A stretch of DNA of 64,000 nt from a bacterium (Candidatus Blackallbacteria) CG13_big_fil_rev_8_21_14_2_50_49_14 (GTDB lineage Bacteria > Cyanobacteriota > Sericytochromatia > UBA7694). The stretch's first letter is position 1, and the number at the start of each line of letters is the position of its first letter. This document shows, piece by piece, positions 57,255 through 64,000 of the stretch. The notes beneath the pieces were generated by a model. The model was not told the origin of the DNA. It saw only the letters and a list, made by a program, of their open reading frames with translations, and searched no databases. Both the position numbers and the translations under genes were made by a program. The stretch lies in assembly GCA_002783405.1 (NCBI GenBank), contig PFGG01000052.1, positions 19,546 through 83,545 of the forward strand, read 5' to 3'.

Positions 57255-58865
57255 ATGTCGCGCCAGAAGCGCAAACTCTATCGTCTGCATCTGTTGCTGA
57301 GTCTGTCTTTGGTCTATGGGTGCCAGATTCCAGGAACCCATACATCCATAGAAAAGAAAGTTGATGTACGGAACTCGTCCTCATTGCCTAAAGAAAAGAT
57401 GAATTCATCACAGGAACAGGAAAATGTTGCATGGGTCCCCAAAGATGCCCTGGCTCCCTTATTGCCTATTCCCCCTCAAGAGACAAAAGGCAAACCCTTT
57501 CTACAAGAACAAACACAAAATTCTTCTTCCTATAATCCAAATCTTTCCTCCCCTGTCATTCCCTCACCAGCACCTGTTATGCCCACTATTTCACCAGATA
57601 TCCTCTTGTATTCCCCCACTGAACAATCAGAATTCCAAGTTCTATCTCAGGCAGAAATTACCGAACTCCAATCAAACCCATTGATCACTGTCAATAACAA
57701 GTTTGCAGCCAGTTTGTTTCATGAACTCTCTCAAGACAAGCAGGAAAATTTATTTATTTCACCCGCCAGTGTTTCATTGGCCTTCTTGATGGTCTGGAAT
57801 GGAGCTGCGGGTGAAACCCAAACAGAAATGCAGAAGAGTTTGCAGATTGAAGGTATGGATCCTGAGCAGGTCAATCGCTGGGGACATTTACTGATGCGAA
57901 AAATGCTCAAGCCTGCTGAAGATATCCAATTGGAAGTCGCCAATGCGATTTGGGCCAATGACCGGTTTACACTATTGCCTGAATATATTGAAAAAAATCA
58001 GAATAATTTTCTGACCAAAATCACCAATGAACATTTTATCAATGGTCTCACCCAAAGCAAAATCAATGAATGGGCCAAACAAAGAACCCATGGCAAAATT
58101 CCAACGGTTTTAAACCCCATTGATGACCCCCAAACAGCCAAATTCTGGGAAGAGAGCACCTTCGCTATCTTGCTCAACGCACTCTATTTCAAGGCCAATT
58201 GGACACACCGTTTTGAAAGTTTTGAAACACAATCCAGAAATTTCACTTTAGACAATGGATCTCAGAAAACTGTACCAATGATGAAACAGTTTGACTATTA
58301 TAAATATCTGCCACCCAACTCAGCTCAGTTTAAGAATAAATTTCAGGCCATTCAAATTCCTTATGGAAAGCAAAGTACCCTGGGCATGTATATATTTTTG
58401 CCAGAATATGGGGCAAGCCTAGCTTCAATTCAGAGCAATATCCTTGAGAATATAAGTAATCCCACCTTTTTCAAAGCTTTTTATGATGAGGGAGGAGAAC
58501 TCCTGCTTCCAAAATTCAAGTTTAAATCGCACCAAGATCTGGTCAAACCTTTAAAAAATTTGGGTATGAAACTGGCCTTTGATCAAAATCTGGCAGATTT
58601 CACCAAAATGGCTCAGACCAAATCACCTGACCAACATTTTTATATCTCCGACGCCTTTCAAAAATCGAATATCGAGGTCAATGAAGAAGGAACTGAAGCC
58701 TCAGCAGTAACGGTCATTAACTTCACAAGTGATATCGGAAGCTCTGGACCTGTTCGCCAATTATCTATGGTTTGCAATCATCCCTTTATGTATTTGATCC
58801 GTGATAATGAAACAGGGCAGATTCTCTTCATGGGCAATGTCTATGACCCCAGTCAGGAAATATAA
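57255..58865 (+). CDS. Serpin lipoprotein 1
   Basis: A 536-residue lipoprotein serine-protease-inhibitor-like protein. The signal peptide ends in LVYGC (lipobox). A long Ser/Pro/Asn-rich linker runs to about residue 135. The serpin domain (about 140-536) has NKFAASLFHELS, LFISPASVSLAFLMVWNGAA, ALYFKANWTHRFE and the end NHPFMYLIRDNETGQILFMG then NVYDPS. The hinge before the reactive loop is NEEGTEASAVT, with small residues as needed for loop insertion, so inhibition is plausible. AGGAG lies 10 bases before ATG 57255. Target protease unknown. Confidence 0.93.
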   Translation: MSRQKRKLYRLHLLLSLSLVYGCQIPGTHTSIEKKVDVRNSSSLPKEKMNSSQEQENVAWVPKDALAPLLPIPPQETKGKPFLQEQTQNSSSYNPNLSSPVIPSPAPVMPTISPDILLYSPTEQSEFQVLSQAEITELQSNPLITVNNKFAASLFHELSQDKQENLFISPASVSLAFLMVWNGAAGETQTEMQKSLQIEGMDPEQVNRWGHLLMRKMLKPAEDIQLEVANAIWANDRFTLLPEYIEKNQNNFLTKITNEHFINGLTQSKINEWAKQRTHGKIPTVLNPIDDPQTAKFWEESTFAILLNALYFKANWTHRFESFETQSRNFTLDNGSQKTVPMMKQFDYYKYLPPNSAQFKNKFQAIQIPYGKQSTLGMYIFLPEYGASLASIQSNILENISNPTFFKAFYDEGGELLLPKFKFKSHQDLVKPLKNLGMKLAFDQNLADFTKMAQTKSPDQHFYISDAFQKSNIEVNEEGTEASAVTVINFTSDIGSSGPVRQLSMVCNHPFMYLIRDNETGQILFMGNVYDPSQEI

Positions 58866-58867
58866 CC

Positions 58868-60232
58868 ATGCAGATTCAAGCCGTCAACCCCGCGCTCTTT
58901 CCCCTTATTTTGCGTTTTTGCCACAAGCATACCCGCCTGCAGGAATTGCTGGCAGAACTGACGCCCTGGCTCGAAAACGACGCGCCTGAAGCTGTGCGTA
59001 CCCGTTTTGAGAGCTTGCGACGCGCTCCACTGGACTGGGAGGCTTTGCAAAATCTCAGCCCTGAAGAAGAAACCCTGCTCTGGGACAGTCTGGTGCTGCT
59101 GACCGGCTTGGTGCACTTTCCTGAAAGTCTGCATGAGGTATTGCAGACCTGGGCCGAATTGCTGGGCTATCAAGGCCTTGAAGAGAATTTTGCAAAACAG
59201 CGTGAGGAATTGGAACGGGATCTTGAAGAAGACCGCTCCATGTGGCTTTTGCGCAGCTGTAAAGCCCTGCAGGAATACTGGAAAACAGGGTTGACCCCCT
59301 TTTATGGCTTTTACAGCCAGCGTCTGCTTCACCTGCTCAGCAATCAGCGCAGCAGCAGTCTTTGGGGCTATCTGGCCGCACTTTTTCTGCCACCCCGTAC
59401 TGCCCCGCTTGCAGAAGCCTTGATACCAGAATCAGATTTTTCAGTTTGGATGGAAGGCTTGAAAAAGGAGGGGTATGCTGTCTTTCCAGGTCAAATCCCG
59501 CTTGAACAGGTTCAGAACCTGGTTCAGTTTGCTGAAAACACCCCTTGTACGCCCTCTTATCACGACCGGGAAGTCTTTGATCGGCTGAGTGGCAAACAAT
59601 TGGTTGAACCCATTTTGTTTGACCCCCAGCAGCCCGTGGCCCGGCGCTACAATTTTTCACCCCACCAGTTTGTGCATCTGCCCGAAGTGCAGGCCCTGAT
59701 GGCCCACCCCGATCTCTGGGCCTCGGCACGAGCCTATCTCCAGGCCGAGCCCCAACTCGTGCTGGCCAGTTTATGGTGGTCGAGTGATTTTCAAGGCCCC
59801 CACAGTCGCTATACCGGACAGGTCTGGCATATTGACATCGATCGCTTTCGCTTTCTCAATTTCTTTGTCTATCTCACCCCGGTGGGCCTTGAAAATGGCC
59901 CGCATGATTATATTCGGAACACACAGGGCGAAAAACCCTTGCTGCTCTGTGTAGATAAACGTATGACCCCTGAAGAAATGGAAGCTCACTATGCCCAGGA
60001 CGATTTTGCAACGATCTGCGGCCCAGCCGGAACGATCTTTGCAGCTGATACACGGGCATTTCACCGGGGACGCCCGTTAGAAGAGGGCAAGCGCCTGATT
60101 CTGCAATTGGATTTTGCCACCGATCGCTTTGGCGAAAACTGCCCGCGTGTGCCTGTGCAGGCCACGCATTCTGGCTTTGCCGAAATGCGCAGAACTTATC
60201 CTGAAAATTTTTACAATTATCCCGAAGTTTGA
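58868..60232 (+). CDS. Phytanoyl-CoA dioxygenase-like 2-oxoglutarate/Fe(II) oxygenase
   Basis: A 454-residue protein starting two bases after serpin 1. Residues 1-190 are helical, with unknown fold (ENDAPEAVRTRFESLRRAPL). The C-terminal part is a PhyH-type oxygenase: iron ligands His321 and Asp323 in VWHIDIDRF and His399 in RAFHRGRP, and Arg409 (KRLILQLDF) for 2-oxoglutarate. PGQIPLEQVQNLVQFAEN begins the catalytic domain. Substrate cannot be told; the position between serpin genes suggests co-expression. Confidence 0.85.
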   Translation: MQIQAVNPALFPLILRFCHKHTRLQELLAELTPWLENDAPEAVRTRFESLRRAPLDWEALQNLSPEEETLLWDSLVLLTGLVHFPESLHEVLQTWAELLGYQGLEENFAKQREELERDLEEDRSMWLLRSCKALQEYWKTGLTPFYGFYSQRLLHLLSNQRSSSLWGYLAALFLPPRTAPLAEALIPESDFSVWMEGLKKEGYAVFPGQIPLEQVQNLVQFAENTPCTPSYHDREVFDRLSGKQLVEPILFDPQQPVARRYNFSPHQFVHLPEVQALMAHPDLWASARAYLQAEPQLVLASLWWSSDFQGPHSRYTGQVWHIDIDRFRFLNFFVYLTPVGLENGPHDYIRNTQGEKPLLLCVDKRMTPEEMEAHYAQDDFATICGPAGTIFAADTRAFHRGRPLEEGKRLILQLDFATDRFGENCPRVPVQATHSGFAEMRRTYPENFYNYPEV

Positions 60233-60262
60233 GTATTAAATTCATTTGAATGGAGAGAACGG

Positions 60263-61693
60263 ATGTCTAAAAAAAGAAAAATTTACCGTTTGCATGTGCT
60301 TTTGAGTCTGTCTTTGGTCTATGCCTGCCAGGCCACTCAAAATCTGCCTTCTGCAAATCAAAAGCCACTGCCTTTGCCCAGTTCCAGTGCTCAGGCAGAG
60401 CCCTCTCTCAGCCCTGTTCCAAGTCCTACACCTAGCCCAGATTTAAGGTTACTCTCCCTGAATGTAGCCGAAATTGCTGAAGTCAAAGCCAACCCAGTCG
60501 TAGCCGCCAATAATCGCTTTTCTCTCAAATTATTTCAAACTTTGAGTGAAGCAGAGCAAGAAAAAAATCTATTTGTTTCGCCACTCAGTGCTTCGCTGGT
60601 TTTGCAAATGGCTTGGAATGGTGCAAGGGGTGAAACCAAAGCAGAAATGGCAAAAGCCCTGGAAATTGACAATTTGAAGCCTGAACTGGTTAAGCGAGGA
60701 GCTTCCTTACTGATGCGAAAACTCATGCATCCCGCCGAGGATATTCAACTCGAAGTCGCCAATGGCCTCTTTGCCAATGATCGTTTTAAATTGGTTCCCG
60801 AGTTCGTACAACAAACTCAAGAGAGTTTTCTTTCAGAAGTGAAGTCTATGCACTTTAAAAACGGACCCACTCAGACTGAAATCAACGCTTGGGTATCAGA
60901 TAAAACCCATAAGTTGATAACAAATATCATGAGCCCGGAGGACGAATCAGCAGCGGCAGAATGGGAAAACAGTAAGGTTTTGTTTTTGCTCAATGCCATG
61001 TATTTCAAAGCCAATTGGACGTCTCGATTTGAAAACTTTGAAACTCAAGACCGGGAATTTACCTTGGCCAATGGCACAGTTAAAAAATTACCCATGATGC
61101 GGCAATTCAATTACATCAAATATCTTCGACCGGGATATCAGAATCTAAATAATCATTTTCAAGCGGTTGAGCTTCCCTATGGTCAAAACAAGAACTTAGG
61201 TATGTACCTCTTTAAACCAGATTATGGAAGATCACTTCAAGATTTACATGAAGAATTCAAGACTATTGATCTCGAAACTCTTTTTTCATTATTCTTTGAG
61301 ACCTCTGGAAGTGTCGTTCTTCCCAAGTTCAAACTGACACAAGAAACATCATTAAGCAAAATTATGCAAAAAATGGGAATGCAACTGGCCTTTCAGAAGT
61401 TTGGAGCAGATTTTCTGAATATGGTACAACCTGTAAAACAGGGAGAGCTAACAGAAGGAGATAATTTTTGCCTTTCCGATCTTCTACAAAAATCGTTTAT
61501 TGAGGTCAATGAAGAGGGAACTAAAGCTGCTGTCGTGACATATACAAGTGTAGGCCCTATTCAGGCAAGTTCAGAACCCCAACGGGAATTAGAAGTTTAT
61601 TTTGACCGGCCTTTTATGTATTTGATTCGCGATAACGAAACTGGTCAAATTCTTTTCATGGGCAATGTCTATGACCCCAGCTTGGAAAATTAG
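60263..61693 (+). CDS. Serpin lipoprotein 2
   Basis: A 476-residue paralogue of serpin 1 with the lipobox LVYAC, a Pro/Ser linker (PSPTPSP) to about residue 65 and a complete serpin domain (NRFSLKLFQTLS, LFVSPLSASLVLQMAWNGAR, AMYFKANWTSRFENF). The hinge reads NEEGTKAAVVT and the C-terminus RPFMYLIRDNETGQILFMG. Val replaces small residues at two hinge places, so inhibition may be slower or absent. GGAGAG precedes the ATG; it follows the oxygenase gene by 30 bases. Confidence 0.93.
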   Translation: MSKKRKIYRLHVLLSLSLVYACQATQNLPSANQKPLPLPSSSAQAEPSLSPVPSPTPSPDLRLLSLNVAEIAEVKANPVVAANNRFSLKLFQTLSEAEQEKNLFVSPLSASLVLQMAWNGARGETKAEMAKALEIDNLKPELVKRGASLLMRKLMHPAEDIQLEVANGLFANDRFKLVPEFVQQTQESFLSEVKSMHFKNGPTQTEINAWVSDKTHKLITNIMSPEDESAAAEWENSKVLFLLNAMYFKANWTSRFENFETQDREFTLANGTVKKLPMMRQFNYIKYLRPGYQNLNNHFQAVELPYGQNKNLGMYLFKPDYGRSLQDLHEEFKTIDLETLFSLFFETSGSVVLPKFKLTQETSLSKIMQKMGMQLAFQKFGADFLNMVQPVKQGELTEGDNFCLSDLLQKSFIEVNEEGTKAAVVTYTSVGPIQASSEPQRELEVYFDRPFMYLIRDNETGQILFMGNVYDPSLEN

Positions 61694-61743
61694 CCTGCGT
61701 TATTAAAACCCTAACCTCAAATACTGAAATAAGGAACAATTCA

Positions 61744-64000
61744 ATGACCCGAAAACTGAGACTGCGGCGCACCCCCCTGTTTTTGAGCCTGTCCCTGGTT
61801 TATGCCTGTCAGGGTTCACAGACTGCCCCTTCCTCCCTCCAAAAACCACTGCCTGTACCCAGTTCAAGCAGCCAAGCAAACACCGTCCCACAGCCCAGCG
61901 CTAGCCCTGAACACCGAATTCAAGGCTTGAATGAAGCTGAAATTGCTGAAGTCAAAGCGAACCCAGTTGTGGCAGCCAATAATCGCTTCGCATTTAAATT
62001 CTTAAGTGCACTGAGTGAAGAGCAGGCAGAGAAAAACCTCTTTGTCTCCCCTTTGAGCGTCTCTTTGGCCCTGCAAATGACCCTGAATGGCACAATGGGT
62101 GAAACAAAGACTGAAATAGCGAAAGCTTTGGGAATTGAGAATTTAAAGCCTGAAGAAGTCAATCGGGGCGCCTCGCAATTGATGCGAAAACTGGTCAAAC
62201 CTGCTGAAGATATTCAATTGGAAGTTGCCAATGGAATGTTTATCAATGACCGTTTCGAAATTTTGCCTGAGTTTATCAAAACGAATCAGGAACATTTCTT
62301 CTCTGAAGTTCGAAACCTGCACTTTGCCAATGGCCCGACCCAGGCAGAGATCAACACCTGGGTCAATCAGCAGACCCATCAGAAAATTCCTGAACTATTG
62401 GAACCCGTTGATCCTGATCCTGATTGGGAAGAACTGACGGTCATGTACCTTATCAATGCCCTCTATTTCAAGGCCGATTGGTCGCGTAAGTTCGAGGAAT
62501 TTGAAACCCAGAATCGGAATTTTACTCTGAGCAATGGCGACCTGACCCAAGTGCCGATGATGCGACAGTTTGGTTCTTTTCATTATCTTGCCCCTGGCGA
62601 CTCCACCCTCAAAAATGATTTTCAAGCGATTGAACTGCCCTATGGCCAGACCGGGAAAGTCAGTATGTATCTATTTTTGCCCAGTTATGGCTCATCACTG
62701 ACACAGCTGCGCAAAGACTTGAACCAAATGGATTTGGAGACCCTGTTTCAATCCTTTGGAACAGAAGTGGGCAGTCTGACTTTGCCCAAATTCAAACAGG
62801 ATTGGGAAAGTAGTTTAATCAACTCACTGAAAACCTTGGGTATCCACCAAGCCTTTGATCAAGGATTTGCAGATTTATTCGCTTTGGCCAAACCTCGTTT
62901 TCCTGGAGATGATTTCTACATAAGTGAGGTCTTTCAAAAATCCCAGATCGAAGTCAATGAAAAAGGCACAACAGCCAGTGCTGCTACCTATGTCGAGGTT
63001 TCTAATCTTCCAAGTTCAGAGCCCCAGCGAGCGCTGGAAATGATCTGCAATCGCCCCTTTCTGTACCTGATTCGTGACAACCAAACCAGTCAAATTCTTT
63101 TCGTAGGCCAGGTCTATGATCCCAGTCTGATTCCCAGCGGAGACCCTCCTGCAGAGAATTCAACACATACGAATTCTCCTGAGAGTTACGCCAATGGATG
63201 GCCTCCTCAGTTGTCTCATCCCTACGGACATATTGACATCTCTGTTATGGATCGCACCACTTTAAATGGCAAAATTTTCGATGAGAACCATGCGCCAATT
63301 GATGGTGCCACAGTCAAGATACGCAACTTAAGAGTCTACCATGATGAAGTCGAAACCTATTCAACCCAGGGTACCTATGCCTTGAATAATGTGCCCTCAG
63401 GGGGTGAAATTGAAATTACTGTTTCAAAACCAGGTTATACCACTCGAAAACGAACAGAGGTTTTGAAATCCAATAATCAAGGAGATCCCAATGCCAATCG
63501 CTATGACTTTGGCAATGATGGCATCAACAAACAGTACTCAGCCGATTATTATGCCTTGAGCGACAAACCTGAAGTGATTTTATCTACACCTGCCCGCAAT
63601 GGCAGGAATATCGATCCACTCACAAGTTTTGTCTTGAAATTTTCCGAACCCATGGATCGCCAAAGTGTTGAAGACACCTTCTCAATTTACAGCTTTAACG
63701 CACCCAAATTGAGCGTTGATGCAGGCAATCCCAGCCGCACTCAGACGCTAAAAGGCAATGCCAACCTCAGCACCAATTTTCTACCCGGCAACAGCACCCT
63801 GATCTGGGATAAAGATGCTTTTAATATCTCCTGGAACAGCGACGATACCGAAGTGACCTTTTCCTTTAGCAAAAACCTGAAATTACCCTCAGATCGGAAC
63901 CGGCAAAACCTTCCCGATTATAATCTGGCCTTTTACAATTCCAGCACTGGCAACCACACCCTGAAAGACAAACAGGGCAACAGTCGCAGCGACAAGCATT
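61744..64000 (+). CDS. Serpin lipoprotein 3 with extra C-terminal domains (3' end outside window)
   Basis: The frame from ATG 61744 stays open to the window end (752 codons). Lipobox LVYAC, Pro/Ser linker, then a full serpin domain (NRFAFKFLSALS, LFVSPLSVSLALQMTLNGTM, hinge NEKGTTASAATY, end RPFLYLIRDNQTSQILFVGQ). Unlike its paralogues it continues: a Pro/Ser-rich stretch, a carboxypeptidase-regulatory-like beta-sandwich (LNGKIFDENHAPIDGATVKI, NNVPSGGEIEITVSKPGY) and a bacterial Ig-like, SbsA-type domain (VILSTPARNGRNIDPLTSFV, LKFSEPMD). Likely a surface-displayed inhibitor. Confidence 0.9.
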   Translation, partial: MTRKLRLRRTPLFLSLSLVYACQGSQTAPSSLQKPLPVPSSSSQANTVPQPSASPEHRIQGLNEAEIAEVKANPVVAANNRFAFKFLSALSEEQAEKNLFVSPLSVSLALQMTLNGTMGETKTEIAKALGIENLKPEEVNRGASQLMRKLVKPAEDIQLEVANGMFINDRFEILPEFIKTNQEHFFSEVRNLHFANGPTQAEINTWVNQQTHQKIPELLEPVDPDPDWEELTVMYLINALYFKADWSRKFEEFETQNRNFTLSNGDLTQVPMMRQFGSFHYLAPGDSTLKNDFQAIELPYGQTGKVSMYLFLPSYGSSLTQLRKDLNQMDLETLFQSFGTEVGSLTLPKFKQDWESSLINSLKTLGIHQAFDQGFADLFALAKPRFPGDDFYISEVFQKSQIEVNEKGTTASAATYVEVSNLPSSEPQRALEMICNRPFLYLIRDNQTSQILFVGQVYDPSLIPSGDPPAENSTHTNSPESYANGWPPQLSHPYGHIDISVMDRTTLNGKIFDENHAPIDGATVKIRNLRVYHDEVETYSTQGTYALNNVPSGGEIEITVSKPGYTTRKRTEVLKSNNQGDPNANRYDFGNDGINKQYSADYYALSDKPEVILSTPARNGRNIDPLTSFVLKFSEPMDRQSVEDTFSIYSFNAPKLSVDAGNPSRTQTLKGNANLSTNFLPGNSTLIWDKDAFNISWNSDDTEVTFSFSKNLKLPSDRNRQNLPDYNLAFYNSSTGNHTLKDKQGNSRSDKH

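Noticed and set aside
1..64000. tRNA or rRNA genes
   Set aside because: No cloverleaf-like or conserved rRNA stretch was noticed by eye; a covariance-model scan could not be run.

Overview
The window holds a bacterial chromosome segment interrupted by one complete Mu-like transposable prophage. The host looks Gram-negative-like: secreted proteins carry lipoboxes followed by Pro/Ser/Thr linkers (PSPTPSP type), and a nuoCDEF block encodes part of respiratory complex I. The prophage has a spanin-like lysis candidate. The lipoprotein style and gene mix remind me of deep-branching relatives of Cyanobacteria (Sericytochromatia/Melainabacteria) or similar uncultured phyla. That placement is a weak guess; no rRNA or tRNA gene was seen to test it.

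Host left part (1-20091). Two glycosyltransferases (the first only as a C-terminus) and folE are followed by an mtaB operon with two unknown membrane/secreted proteins. Next come a GGDEF diguanylate cyclase, a cyclic-nucleotide-binding protein and a HEAT-repeat protein. The nuoCDEF block is preceded by two poorly known genes, one with a 3D-domain-like end. A FIST sensor is paired with a hybrid histidine kinase, and an rtcB-prfH pair matches the RNA-repair/ribosome-rescue couple. A large beta-propeller lipoprotein closes the part with a strong terminator.

Prophage (20092-57124, 37,033 bp). Both ends start with TGTWAGC inverted repeats, carry three transposase-type sites each, and are flanked by a 5-bp direct repeat CGGGT, so the borders are known to the base. 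Order: leftward morons and XRE repressor; operators and rightward early promoter; Ner-like protein, MuA-type transposase, MuB-type ATPase; a run of small early genes with GemA and Mor; leftward morons; lysis genes; Mu-type packaging and head genes (gp27, gp28, portal, gpF, gpG, protease with nested scaffold, capsid); then a P2-like contractile tail (sheath, tube, chaperone with -1 frameshift, tape measure, U, X, D, V, W, J, I), fibres and four distal accessory genes. No gene looks broken, so the phage may be functional. A shared 12-bp motif occurs before the lysis, head and baseplate clusters and may be the late-activator site.

Host right part (57130-64000). A promoter just beyond the prophage drives a cluster of three paralogous serpin lipoproteins, with a phytanoyl-CoA-dioxygenase-like gene between the first and second. 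The third serpin carries extra C-terminal domains and runs off the window. No intergenic stretch exceeds about 300 bases; the longest ones are described as features or in the gene notes.
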